A stretch of DNA of 64,000 nucleotides from Pseudopyrenochaeta lycopersici (GCA_003313425.1 NHZP01000010.1:1488001-1552000); one strand, 5' to 3'. Shown: positions 24,760 through 36,550, counted from the first letter of the stretch. Numbers and translations: made by a program. Notes: generated from the letters alone by a model not told the origin.

Positions 24760-24882
24760 TGTTAGCCAACACGGTTAGCTCCTCACGTGCTCTGTTATAT
24801 AAGCATCCACAGGGTATATAGTTCTCTTGTGTCTTATTTGATAGGAATCAACCTAGTTCCTCCTGCCTGCTGCCTACTAACA
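24760..24882 (+). repeat. Copia-2 5' LTR
   Basis: 123 bp, beginning TGTTAGCCAACACGG. It is nearly identical to 30083-30205 and to the solo LTR at 32635-32757. Confidence 0.92.
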
Positions 24883-25098
24883 GTTATAAGCCCGGTTTGC
24901 ACCTCCTAAGCTACGCAACTCTGCACGAATATAGCTTTAGACGTGTAACTAATAATAACTACGTTTACCTTTACCCGTTATGTCTATTAACAGCTAGGTT
25001 AGCGTCAAAGACCTATATAGTTAATAAGTGTTGCTATTTAACTAGAACTGTTGCTCTCTGCATAGAGATCAGTTTAGTGATTAATTACTAAGATCACG

Positions 25099-28000
25099 AT
25101 GTCGTATAATAACGCAGGAGTTACACGAGTAACTGTTTTACTAGATAAACTAGCCGACTAGGAGTCGTGGTTCCAGCTACAACGAGAGAAAGCTGTCGTA
25201 GATAGCATTTAGAAGTACCATAACATCTTAAAACTAAAGGATAAGCTACTAAAGCTTAGAGAACTAACTAGACTGTTACTTAGCGATATACGGCCAGGAG
25301 CGACAGAGATTAGCTAGCTAGACGCAGCTAAAAAGGCATTATACAGTAATCTCCTTTAAGACTAGAGATATAAAAGAGCAGAGTATATAAAACTTAAGCA
25401 GAAGGATAGTAAGCTCCTTCTTAACATTAGCTGTATAATTACTGCTCGACACCTTTACCTTATTAGCAGAAAAGATAAGGCGTACGATTAACTAGTTACT
25501 CTTAAGAAGTAGTTTGCGCTAACAGCTGCCTTATAAAGCAGAGAGCTAACTATTAAATATTAAGCTCTGCAGGACAGTCCTTAGAGTTAAGATCTTAAGT
25601 AATAGCTTAACGACTAGATTTATATTACTAACTAAGGCGGGGAGGCAGGTCTCCCTGAAACAACAGGTTATTAAGCTTAAGAGGATTTCCTAACATCTAT
25701 TAGGACGATTACCCCTAAATAGGCTGCGTCGTCGCACTATAACCTTATTAAAAAGGAGACCTTAGATAAGATAAATAAGATTTAACCTCTAGCAGACTAT
25801 ATAGCTTAGTTTAGGGTCTATTATTAACGAATTAGGCCTAGTGTAATATTACTTAGTATGTTTATAACACTTAGTGTTTTAAACAGAACAGACTAGAAGA
25901 ACCAGAAGGACTAGAAGGAGTAGAGATTATTAAAATTAGCTTATAAGCTAGAATATCTCTGCGGAGGTATGCATTAGTATAGGGAGTGCTAGTACCTGTT
26001 TCCAGATTATCTAAAGAGACTAGAGAGCTTTTAACCTATTAAAGCTGTACAGGATAGAATAGCTGAGGCCTTAAAGAACCTAGAGCAGGTTAAAAGGATC
26101 AATAAGCTTCTCGCTTGTTACGGCAAGAAAATTAAGGGCGTAAATAAGCTAATAAGCCTTAACGGTGGAAAGGAGAGCTAGGGGGGCAGTTTTGCGACCT
26201 ACAGCTCCTTCTCCGTCACTCAGGTGCAACTAAAAACGCTGCCAACAATTATTAATTAATAGATCCTTAACCCAGGCTTAAACATCTATATATATAATTT
26301 AAGGAGGTTTGGCTGGTGAGAGACAAGGCAGGCTACAGCCTAGGAAACAGTGCTTGCAGGAGACTTAATTCTAGTAATACAGGCCTGAGGAGAGGTTGTA
26401 TTCAAGGTTAATCAACTATCTAGAATAAGTCAGATTAAGCTGACTAATATAGCCCTTATAGAAGGCTTCTTTACAAACGTTGTAAGCCTCTTAAGATGCT
26501 GAGAGATAGGCATTCAGTTTAACTTAGGACGAGATATTATATACAAGCAGCATCCGTCAAACGTCACATGCCTACTTAGGTATAGAGAAGGACACTGGAT
26601 CGTTGATACTGACGAGAACGATCGTCCAGCACTAAGTAGCTTTGCAACAGCTCTTTAACAAGCGTACAAGGTCTCACGGGAAGATCGACGTCCAATTGCC
26701 GCATCTCATGTTAAAGCTTATAAGATGTTTGCACACGCGAGCAAGGAGGCAATTGATCACTTAAATGCGAACGTACGAGGAATCAACCTTGAGCAAGGAG
26801 CTCGAGCACCGCAGCTGCGAGAATGCGAGACCTGCATTAAGTCAAAATCGACAGCTTAGGTCAGCAGGCGTTAATTAGACGATTAAGCTACAAGGCCTTT
26901 CTATAGGATTATAGTTAATCTCGTACAGCTAATCCTAATAGGAGAAACGTGCTACAATAGAGATCGTTACCTCTTACATACTGTATGCGAGTTCTTAAGG
27001 TAGTATAAGGCGACGACTCTTGCTAATAAAACACTACCTGTCGTAATAGCAGCGTTGCAAGCGCTAATAAACAAGATTAAACGCTAGTATGGACATACTG
27101 TCGTTATCCTTAAGGTTAACAGTAATTGCGGGTACAGCTTATAGCTCTATAAGATTGCGAGGCAGGCTAGCCTTAAGGTTAAGCTTCGAGCCCCTGACAC
27201 GCCTAAACAGCTAGGAGCCGCAGAGCAAGCAGGGAACATAATCATAACAAGAGCAAGATCACTTTGAATTAAGGCAGGACTGCCAAAGTCGCTGTTAAAT
27301 AAGCTAGCAGTTACAGCAGCTCGAATTGTTAATGTCACGCCTACTAAGTTAATCGCATGGAAGACGCCATATAAGCTAGTCTATGGCAGGCAGCCTTCAG
27401 TTACCCACTTCTTATAGATAGGCTGCAAAGCCTATATCCTAAATAAGAAGCTAAAGAAAGTAGATAAGCTTAAGTCTCGTATATTTATAGGATACCTTAC
27501 AGAGTACGACTTAACAAATATCTTCCGCATCTAGCTGCTAAAGAAGAGCTAGGTAATACGCGTAAGAGACGTAATATTTTAGAAGAACAGCCTTTTTAAC
27601 GACTACGAGAAAGCTGAGAGAGAAGCTATTATACGAGAAGATATTAACTATCTTAACATACCTTAGGTACAGGAGATAGAGGCTAATTAAGAGATACTGT
27701 AGAACTAGAGGCATTAGCTTAATAATAAGACAGCTCGTTCTATAGAGATAGCTAAAAATAATACAGTAGCAGAGTTCTATAAGGACTGGGGCTTTCTACT
27801 AACACTAGAACTATTAGATCGTGGTACTGCACTACCTTAACAGGAGGCAGGCGACAATAGAGAACTAGACTAAGCTACAGAGCTAGTAGAATAAGTCAGT
27901 GCTGAAGATCAAGGCACTAAGGAACAGGTTTAAGAACAGCTGCTTAATGAGCTGCAGACACATCATAAGGATGACACGTCTACAGTCACAAGTAGACCAG

Positions 28001-30015
28001 ATGGACCAAGTAGACCAGATGGACCAAGTAGGCCAGATAGACCACTTAGGCCAGCTGCAACAGGCAGGCGAGGCCGACCACAAAAGCTACCATCTAAGTA
28101 GCCTAGAGGATGGAGCAATACAGACAACTATGTACCAGATCGTCAGCAGAATAATGCACCAAAGATAGCTGATCCTGCTGTCAGAAGTAGCAGCAATATT
28201 ATAGAAGGGAAGAGAGCTAGGAGGCTAGCTAACTAGGCCCTAGCTACATACTACAGAGCATTCGCAGTAGCATTAAATCTAACAGCTCCTTTAAAGCTCG
28301 CAGGTAAGATACCTAGGTCAAGGCTATATCGTAACCAACTGCCAGAGCCGCCAAAGCGATAGAAGGAAGTGAAGGATTATCTATTCAGTGCTGAGTTTAG
28401 AGAGGCAGCACGAGCAGAGCTTAACAGCTGCTGGTTAAAAGATTGCTTCAAGCGTACAGAGGTTACTGTAACAACAGCAGATGCTAAGGTTCTACCCCTA
28501 ATATAGGTGTTCTTATACAAGTTTAATAAAGACGGGTACCTATACAAGTTTAAGGCGCGTATATATATACAAGGAGACCTGCAGGAGGCATAGGGTAAGA
28601 CGTATACTCCAACGTTAGCTATTAAGATCTTTTAATCTCTTGTAGCACTAGCAGCAGCATTTAACCTAAAGATATTTCAGTTCGACGCCCTAAACGCCTT
28701 TCTTAACGCTTAACTACCACGCAAGATATACTATCGTACGCCTAAAGGGTTCACAGACGAGTTTAGCGAGCTTCTTAAGCTTTAGCGAGCGCTCTATAGC
28801 CTTAAGGAAGTACTACTACTGTAGTACTAGAAGCTCTCATTAACCTTAAAGAAGCTTAGGTTAAGGCCTGTGCTAGGAGCACCGTGCCTATACATAAACA
28901 ACCGTCTAATCGTCTTTTTCTATGTGGACGATATCGTCGTCCTCGTCCATCCGCTTAATATGAGCTACTACCAAACGTTCAAGCAACAGATGCTTGGAAC
29001 GTACGAGATCCGTAAGCTAGGCGAGCTGAAGTAGTTCCTCGGCATACGTGTAATCCGCGAGGAGCTTACTTAATTAATCTACCTAGTACAGGACTTATTT
29101 ATCAATAAGATCGCAGCAAAATTCAATCTTAAGGGAAACACAAGATACCCAGATGTGCCACTAAGGGACAACGTCCTCCTGCCTTCAACAGAGGAACTAA
29201 GTGCTACTCAAACACAAAAGTATCAGTAACTAGTTAGCTTACTAGCATATATCTCAACCTTGACGCGACTAGACGTCGCGAGAGCGCACTTAATCCTTGC
29301 ACGCCACCTACAGAATCTAGGGTAAAAGCACCTGCACGCTGCCAACTATATGTAGAGATACCTAATAGGCATAAAGCACCTAGCTATTTGAGCGTTAGGG
29401 GACATCTAGCACAGCATAACTAGCATTACATCGCCAGCTTAGTAGGAGCTAGACTAAGAACCTCTCTTTTATAGTGCATCAGATACGGCCTTCGCAGATA
29501 AGCCTAAAACTCGCCGAAGCTCTTTAGGCTACATCTTTAAACTATATAGACTGCCTATTAACTAGAAGGTAACAGTCCAATAATTAGTTACAAAATTAAC
29601 TACTAAGGCTAAGCTACTATCTCTATCCCTTGCAGGATTAGAGATAGAATAGTAGCAACGCTTCTTTTAAGCTATTTAATTTAACCCTAAGTTTACACCA
29701 GCACTGTAGTGTAATAACTAGCAGACTATCTTAATTGTGATAAAGGCAGTTAACAAGCTTTAGACAAAGCTAAAGCATGTGGACGTACATCATTATTGGT
29801 TACGTCAGGAGGTAGCAGAAGGCAGACTGCAGGTAGACTGGAAGGCTACTACAGAGATGCCAGCTAACAGCCTTACAAAGATCCTTAGTTAACAGAAGCA
29901 CGCTAACTTCGTACGCTAGCTAGGACTAAGTGACCTATCAAGGATTCGAGAGGAATCAGAGAGTACTGCTCTCAGTCTGCAGGACCTGGGGGGGTGGTAC
30001 TACCAACTACAGTAG
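25099..30015 (+). pseudogene. Copia-2 gag-pol polyprotein, many CAG/CAA to TAG/TAA stops
   Basis: Starting at the ATG at 25099, one plus-strand frame runs to about 30015. Gag is about 25100-26200. A protease remnant reads ILNPGL near 26262, where ILDSGA is expected. Then follow the GAG-pre-integrase HHCC region (about 26690-26870), integrase (about 26870-27540), RT (about 28350-29100) with an intact FFYVDDIVVL box at about 28917-28946, and RNase H (about 29450-29900) ending in the usual ADxLTK-like tail (ANSLTKIL). Almost every stop is TAG or TAA where Gln fits. A short repeat (GTAGACCAGATGGACCAA) lies at 27999-28040 in the linker between integrase and RT. The exact stop is uncertain because it may itself be a mutated codon. 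Confidence 0.85.
27999..28060 (+). repeat. 18-bp minisatellite in Copia-2 linker
   Basis: Two full and further partial copies of GTAGACCAGATGGACCAA. In the polyprotein frame they give an Arg-Pro-Asp-Gly-Pro-Ser type repeat in the low-complexity linker before RT. Confidence 0.7.
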
Positions 30016-30082
30016 AGGCAGATGCTTAAGGACACTCATTTACAGCTTTCGTTGCTCTTCATTCACTCAAGCTGGGGGGGTG

Positions 30083-30205
30083 TGTTAGCCAACACGGTTA
30101 GCTCCTCACGTGCTCTGTTATATAAGCATCCACAGGGTATATAGTTCCCTTGTGTCTTATTTGATAGGAATCAACCTAGTTCCTCCTGCCTGCTGCCCAC
30201 CAACA
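30083..30205 (+). repeat. Copia-2 3' LTR
   Basis: 123 bp ending GCCCACCAACA, directly followed by the TATCC target duplication. Confidence 0.92.
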
Positions 30206-30210
30206 TATCC

Positions 30211-32304
30211 TTAAAGTAGAAATCCTATATAAAACTAGAGTACCAATTAGTAACTAGCATCTAACTCTTCTCTTTTATTAAACTTCTTTCCTTATACGTG
30301 TAGAAGTTAATAGCGAGTCTTTCCCTAGGGCCTTAGTTATTTACTTAGGGTGTGCGTCTTATCTAGCGTCTAGTCTTAGCTCTTCTACATGCGTTGCATT
30401 ATATAGTAGTAATTCCTTTAATGCGCACCCCCTTAGATTGTTGGACTAAGTGCTCGATTGCTGCTAGTCCTAGGTGTCCTATTCGCCTATACCACCACAT
30501 AGCGTTAGCCTTTTATACTAATTACTTAGTGCGGGAGTTAATTGCTTTCGTAAAGAAGGCGGCTTCGCCTTTATCCTAATGCTTAAGTATCTATTAGCTA
30601 TGTGCCTCCTTTAGGTGTGTAATTGTAGTGTTATCCTATCTCTTTAGAGCAGTAGGGTTACTCTAGTTATCCTACTACATCCCTTACTGTCTGAGTAGTC
30701 TAAAAGAGACTAAATTATATAGGATGTCTAGACACTAGGCTACGTTGCGCAGTTCGAGTTTAGTTAGCCTGTTTAGTCTGATAAGGTTAAGCAGGACTAA
30801 TCCGTATCCTTATATCTAGATCCGTGTATTTCTAGCCTAAATATAGTCTGTAGCTATAGGCAGACAGAGGTCTTAGACTTAGTTATAATTATTCGTAATA
30901 TGTATTATAGATCCTAAGTCTAAAATAAACGAGTGCCTTAGTAGATAGTCTAAAGCTTCTGCTTAAAATAATGCAGTAGTTAAGGTAGTATTAATTATTA
31001 AAATCTTCTGTCCCTCTAGTTACTCTGTAGATATTTTAGGTGTCTAAGACGTTAACGTTTTAATAGTTAGTGTTTTTATGTAAGCTCTTTTCCCGCTCCT
31101 AAGCTGTTCTTGCAGGTTAGCGTTATATTCTAGTTAGTGCCTTACTATCGCTGCGATTCCTAAGTAAGGTGTAAACTACTCTAGTACTTTATTTATGTAG
31201 ACATAGTAATAATTCTCTAGTCTATAGTATTATTTATAAGTAGGGTATTTTACTCCTTTAGCTGCTGCTATATCCCCTATTAGGGACTGCTTAGATATAG
31301 TGTTTTAACTAAAAGTTTGTTTTTAATAAGGTCTTCCCTAACTCCCCTATATAGTTAGAGTAGATAGTACGCTATTAGTAACGTAAGAGGCGTCCCTGTT
31401 AGTACTTAGGGTAGATTTACTACTAGTAGTAAGAAATAAGGTGTTCCCTATAGTAGAGGCGCCCCTCTGCTACTTCCCCTTTAAAGGGTAGTACTTACTT
31501 ATGTGTTCTTAGAAGCGTTTTATTATTTCTTTACAAGTTATATTTTATTCTTGCTAACTATAGTCCTAGAATATTATTACTTAGGTTAGCGCTATCTTTA
31601 TAACTAAGTTAAGAAAGTCTTATATAATATCTTATATATTCTGTATTTTAGCAACCCTTTTAGTCTCCGCGTTTATTACAGCGTAGTCGTATTCTAAGAG
31701 CTAGGTGTCCTAACTCCTAGGCTGTCTTATTAGTTTAAGTGCGGCTAGGTATTAGTAACGTGCTCGTAACTGTTCTTCTTTAGCGTCTATTCTGACTGTT
31801 TGTTTTAGGCTAATAAGCTACGTTTGAATTAGTTTACCTAGCTTATAGTAGTTCTTTATAAGGTAGGGTAATACAGATTATTAGATATATACTACTACTT
31901 TATCTATATTCGCCTGTTCTTCGTAATAGTCTCTGTCTACTATCTTATATAACTTAAGGCGGAGTTTATAGAAGTTAGTATCCTCCTTCTACGCCTTAAG
32001 GCTGTTTATTAAGAGCTTAGACGGGGCCTCTAGTCGCAGAGGTGCCCTGTTATTATTATTACTAAGCGTCGTCTTTCTCTCGTACTTCGTAATATCTAGC
32101 TTAGTTAGGATTCTTAGTTTTATTTTTAGAGGAATATTCTAAGTAGGATCTATCTATTCCCACACGTTAAGAGAGACGCATCGCGTTTCTAGCTGTTACA
32201 GCTATAGCGTGTACGTCGTGTAGTCTATTAGGATTACAGTTAGTTCTCGCATTATTAACAGTAATATTGTTTCAGAGTGTAATTAAGATAGTAAGACTCT
32301 TAAT
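30211..32304 (-). pseudogene. Copia-1 gag/protease/GAG-pre-integrase segment
   Basis: Minus-strand reading near 30880-30930 gives FILDLGSIIHITNN, the copia protease motif (WILDSGAxxH) with mutations. About 30400-30560 gives WWYRRIGHLGLAAIEHLV followed by a C-x2-C pair, the HHCC zinc-binding start of integrase. The right end adjoins the 5' LTR at 32305. Confidence 0.75.
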
Positions 32305-32528
32305 TATTAGATAGAATACTTAAATACGATAAGGTATGTTAATAGGTTTTATTTTATTGTATTGATGCTATTCCCAGTTCTTTTCTATTTTTTTTATCCT
32401 TTTTATGTAGTGTGTGTGCTAAGTGGTTACACCCGAGCTATGTGCTACAATGCAGTATCGCGTACGCTCGCTGCTGTGCTATAGATCTAACAGCATACTC
32501 TTTCCGGGCACCCATCTTGTATCTGACA
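32305..32528 (-). repeat. Copia-1 right LTR (5' LTR)
   Basis: 224 bp, beginning TATTAGATAG (mutated TGTCAGATAG) and ending TATCTGACA, followed by GCAAT. The left (inner) half is mutated and the right (outer) half is clean, so the small open frames at 32412-32647 lie in LTR sequence and are not genes. Confidence 0.9.
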
Positions 32529-32629
32529 GCAATCCCGCCTTTCCTCCAGCCATACGCAGCTACTGGTTCGGAAAGCAAAGTAAACGTACTACTAACGAGA
32601 TAAACTTTGAGATTATAAGATCTTAATAA

Positions 32630-32762
32630 TAGGTTGTTGGCCAACACGGTTAGCTCCTCACGTGCTCTGTTATATAAGCATCCACAGGGTATATAGTTCC
32701 CTTGTGTCTCATTTGATAGGAATCAACCTAGTTCCTCCTGCCTGCTGCCCGCCAACATAGGT
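32630..32762 (+). repeat. solo LTR of Copia-2 with TAGGT target duplication
   Basis: The LTR at 32635-32757 (123 bp, TGTTGGCCAACACGG...CCGCCAACA) is flanked by TAGGT at 32630-32634 and 32758-32762. It shows no obvious RIP changes, and its terminal TGTTGG/CCAACA inverted repeat is perfect. Hence it is probably closer to the active parental sequence than the two LTRs of Copia-2. Confidence 0.92.
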
Positions 32763-34065
32763 AGTACTAGATACTTGTGGCATGTAATTAGTAATAAAAT
32801 GTAAGGGTGCAGGCCTAGGCTACTGTACCACTGAGCTAACCTAGCAAAAGGTACATTAACTGAACAGTTATTGATGGCTTACGATAGTATATATAGAGCT
32901 TAGGGCTAACCCTTACAAAAGATTTGTGAAAAAGTAAGAACAAAATAGTAAGCTAATCTTACTAAGACTATACTTTAGTGTTATAGCCTATAGAGACAGG
33001 CTTTATGTAGCAAAGTAGTAAAGTACTATAGGACACAGCTTAAGCATAAAGGGCTAGTAGAGTAGCTTACAACCTACTATCTAATAAAATAGAAGTTACA
33101 TACGTGAATAGGTAATCTATTAGAATAAATAATTAAAGTAATAGATTATAATAAATTATCTAATATAATCTATTTAGACGAGTTACTTAAGAAATAAATT
33201 ATAATAAATTATAATAATAAAAATAGAGTTATCAAAGAATATATAAAGAAGATTTTAGATAAACTATAAATTTTATCTTTATAATTATTTTAAGTTACTT
33301 ATAAAAATATAATACTTATTAAACTCTTAACTTAGAGTACTAAAAGTATACTTAGTATAGCAACTTTATTATACTTATTTTTATCTACTACTAAAGCTTT
33401 TAGATCTACTAGTTTGTAAGGGGATCTTAATATTTAGTAGTTGTAAGAGTATAGCGTAGTTTTAGGAAAGATAGTAATACTAAGAGGCTTACCTAGTATA
33501 GTACTATTGTGAGCCTGCGGCCTTATCAATGGGGCTTAAGGACCAAAGAGGACTACACGAATTGATCTTACTTCACACGTACCCTCCTACTCTCTCTACT
33601 GTAATCGCTGCTATATTACTCCCTAACAGTAGTTTTGTTAGACTTATATAAGTTTTAAATAAATAACTGTAATTATAGAATACACATACCTACTAAGTGT
33701 GCTAAGTGAATTATATTTAAACTATATGTAGCTTTCAAATAATAGCTCCTGCAGCTTAGTACAATTTAGACCTTATATTCTTAGAGAGAATAGAGTAAAG
33801 ATTAAGTGTCAGGACACAGGTCTGCTCCCACTGCGCCAAACAACCCAAAAGGTAACAATGATCTGCTATCTGCGGATTATGCTGAACAGAATAGTACTTA
33901 ACGTCGTACTGGTGACCAGCCAGCGGCTACCTTAGCTCTCCGCCTTGTAGCCTGACATTAAGTGTTTATTTTTAACTTTCTTAACACTTTTTTTATAGAA
34001 TTATTCTGCGACTATTATAGTATTGAGCCTTAATCTTAGTACTATATTATTGTGAAGATCTTTCT
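32763..34065. other. AT-rich mutated DNA without a gene
   Basis: Both strands are full of stops. Two short tRNA-head-like stretches on the minus strand (about 32815-32850 and 33806-33856) are the only recognisable structure. A GC-richer patch lies at about 33505-33620. Confidence 0.5.
32809..32850 (-). ncRNA. tRNA-head-like sequence (possible SINE or tRNA relic)
   Basis: On the minus strand it reads TGCTAGGTTAGCTCAGTGGT, which contains an A-box-like TAGCTCAGTGG preceded by a plausible acceptor stem start. No anticodon arm or B box follows, so it is not a functional tRNA. Confidence 0.3.
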
Positions 34066-34290
34066 AGGCTAGTAGGAGACTACTCTAGAGGACCACAAGG
34101 TTAGTTCTCTAGGATAGAGTTAGGCACTAGAGGGACAGGATTTATACTAAGATAGTAAGAAGGCGCTTCTAAATAAGTATTAATAGTTTAAGAATAATTA
34201 TATTGCTATTACTATACTATAAAGTAAATAAAAAAGGTTAAACATACTAAATTATAAGAGTTTATTATAAGAGTCACTACGCGTTCTACC
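34066..34290 (-). repeat. diverged LTR fragment of the Gypsy-1 family
   Basis: It matches 3717-3922 over most of its length, for example the shared stretch TACTAAGATAGTAAGA and the block ATTGCTATTACTATACTATA. Similarity also reaches a short way into the internal side (GAAGATCTTTCT versus AAGAATCTTTAG). The GC-rich outer half seen at 3930-4090 is missing here. Confidence 0.65.
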
Positions 34291-34612
34291 AGTTTGTAGG
34301 ATTCTTATACTAATAAGATTTAAATACTGTATTCTATGATCAATTAGCGCAACTAATTAGAGTTAAATTAACTAATCAGAAGGCCATTGTGTGTCTACCG
34401 TAATGTTATAATAGACGAGATCTTTTAGTAGTAAACTACATGATAGGGGCATCTGGATTTACAAGTTGTAAAGACTAATAATTCGTATAATGAAGAGAAC
34501 TAAACAGAAATAGGCTAGATTCGCATCTTGACGGCTTCTGGTAGTTCTAGCTAATGTGCATAACATTCATTGTTGGGTCTACTCACACAATTCTATGTAC
34601 GGGTCTCGAGAC
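34291..34612. other. boundary between mutated DNA and the gene island
   Basis: AT-rich to about 34.5 kb, then ordinary composition. This would be the 3' flank of the permease gene. No gene is seen. Confidence 0.4.
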
Positions 34613-36550
34613 CTACTCATCCACTTCGATGAGTGGCCCATGATACGTCTTCCTCGCACGCAATACATAGTACACGGTGCTGAAGACAGTGATGAACCCC
34701 GTAACTAAGATACTCCAATTCATTGTTGCAGGCGTGATATCTTTGACTGATGGCCAGAAAGTGAAAAAGAATACAAAGCTGAGGTATGCACAAGCGAACA
34801 CATTGTTTATAACACCCAAGACACCCGGAATGCGCCAGGGGCCCCAAGAAAGCGTTTTGCCCGTCGTGTTTGTCAGGCCGACTTCGTTTGCGGAGACTTT
34901 GTGGGGCATAATCCCTCTAGTGACGCGGCGGTAGAGCAGGAGGGACGCCACGAGTAAGTAACTACAGAAGATGCCTGCAATAGCCACAGAAATCACACCA
35001 TTGAAAGCGGTGGCGGAGCCAATATGGACGAATGAGAGAATGCAAGCAATAACAGTAGTAGCGGCGACGGCATTGACAGGAATGGAGGTACGGGAGCTGA
35101 CCTAGAGATTCATTTAGTCTCAAGTCTTGTCTAGTTTGAGAAGATTTTACCTGACTCAGGGTGCGCCATCCGGGCAGACCTCTATCTCGGGAAAACGCCC
35201 AGAACACACGAGACGATGAAGCCAGGGTTCCCACGGCACAACACGTGGAAAGGATCATTACCAAAGCTGCCATGGCGGCGGCACCGGAGACCGATTGCAC
35301 GGCATTATGGAAAATTGCGATAAATGGGAAGGACGGGTTCGCTTCCAATGCAGCATCGATATCGCCGGAACGGAAGAGCATAGTAAGCATCATGCCAAAG
35401 CCAAGACTGCCATTGATAAAAATTCCGGTCATGATAGCGCGGGGAACAGTGATGGGGGCATCTTGGATTTCTTCTGCCATCTAGCAGGATTAGCCAGAAC
35501 ATAAGTCACAAAAGGGAGTACCCACATGAATAGCGCCATCTCCGCCAACAAAGGCGTACACAGTTCCCATCATACCAATACAGAATGAGAGTCCTTGGCT
35601 ATCCCAGCCACCCTTGTTGATGAAAGTAGTGAATACCTCTTTAGGATCCTCACGCGGTCCGAGGGTGAGCAGCGGGATCATAATACCGAAGAAACCTAAG
35701 ATATGAATGATGAGGATCATACCCTCAAATTTCGGTAGGAGCCAGCTGGCCCCCGTTGTGATAATAACACCAAAAGTAATAATAGCCCAGAACAGCAGGG
35801 TAGCATGCCAGTTCTGGGGGACATAATCATGTTGAGTGAGAATGAGTAGACCTTGAATAAGAGAGCCGGTTAAGTAGGCCGAGGAGGCAAGTGTAGCTTG
35901 CCAGCCAGCAACAGTAAGCCATCCTAGAACAATAAGCAATCGTTGAGAGACTGAAAGGATTTCAATACCTGAGATATAACTAAGGACTTTCTGATATCGT
36001 TGGGGCGCTAACATGGCAACCCAATGGTATTGCCCACCAGATGTTGGCGCCCTACCTCAGTTAGTAAGATGCATAATCAACAACGATATTCTTACATTGA
36101 TACCAATTCAGACAAGACCACGAATACAGATGTCGTACCCGACCAAGCGACGAGGTAGCCGTAGAAGACACCCGCGGGGCCACCACTACCAATTTTAGTA
36201 TTGCATGCGTTCAGCAATAGTATCTTACTTTTGCAGCCCAATTAGGAAGAGGCTATACAAAGTGGTTAATCTTTATGTGCGAAGAATAGCGATCAACTGC
36301 TTACATCAAGAAACCTTCCCAAGTCACCAGAACAGTGCAGCTAAATCCTAGGATGGAAAGAAAGCCAAACTTTCTCTATCGAGACAGTATAGTCAGAACG
36401 GGGAATGTTCAGCATTGAAGCTTGCATATGCCTTGTACACACTTTCAACACCGACTTCTTCCCTAGCCGTGCCAGAGCTGCCTCATCTTGATTGGTGGTA
36501 TCTTTGGCGCAGATTTCACTAAGCTCAATCATCTCTTGCGTGCCACCCAT
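34613..36550 (-). CDS. amino-acid/GABA-type permease (APC superfamily)
   Basis: It would import amino acids, GABA, choline or related amines across the plasma membrane. Eight exons splice into 530 codons in frame: 36550-36443, 36375-36305, 36252-36230, 36186-36096, 36051-35969, 35923-35526, 35480-35151 and 35101-34613. All introns (43-67 bp) have GT-AG ends. Family marks are the cytosolic start with DEAALARLGKKSVLK, then FGFLSILGFSCTVLVTWEG, the GPAG of the second loop, SELVSMAPTSGGQYHWVAMLAP, GWLTVAGWQA, the substrate-site-like AEEIQDAPITVPRAI and the hydrophobic C-terminal helices. About 12 membrane segments are expected. Exon 3 is only 23 bp. The residues at its junction with exon 4 (GCKMVGPAG, where GLQNGGPAG is usual) are unusual but in frame. 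Substrate cannot be told. It lies at the edge of the cluster, beside mutated repeats. Confidence 0.85.

Larger units (their letters stand above)
24760..30205 (+). mobile_element. Copia-2: complete Ty1/copia element nested in Copia-1
   Basis: Two 123-bp LTRs (24760-24882 and 30083-30205, TGTTAGCC...CTAACA or CCAACA) flank a 5.2 kb interior. The target duplication TATCC lies at 24755-24759 and 30206-30210. A G-run (GGGGGGG, about 30075-30080) just before the 3' LTR is the polypurine tract. Mutations are mainly C-to-T on the plus strand, and much sequence is still clean, so it is younger or less mutated than its host element. Confidence 0.93.
13398..32528 (-). mobile_element. Copia-1: Ty1/copia element with three nested insertions
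   Basis: The outer LTRs are 13398-13621 and 32305-32528, 224 bp each. They are flanked by the 5-bp duplication GCAAT (13393-13397 and 32529-32533). The minus-strand interior is split into four pieces by a solo LTR (13982-14155), Gypsy-2 (14692-22844) and Copia-2 (24760-30205). Removing these leaves about 5.3 kb, a normal copia size. Order on the minus strand is gag/protease/GAG-pre-integrase (32304-30211), integrase and RT (24754-22850), and RNase H (14686-14161 and onward). All parts are RIP-mutated and non-functional. Confidence 0.9.

Noticed and set aside
32412..32647. Overlapping small open frames on both strands
   Set aside because: They fall in the Copia-1 LTR and the DNA beside it.
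33801..33860. An initiator-Met-like tRNA gene on the minus strand
   Set aside because: The D-arm region resembles one, but no anticodon or T arm can be folded from the following bases.
36181..36260. A one-base frameshift in the permease gene
   Set aside because: First suspected from the family consensus; recounting the exon 4 sequence (GGTGGGCCCC) showed that the eight exons sum to 1593 bp and stay in frame.
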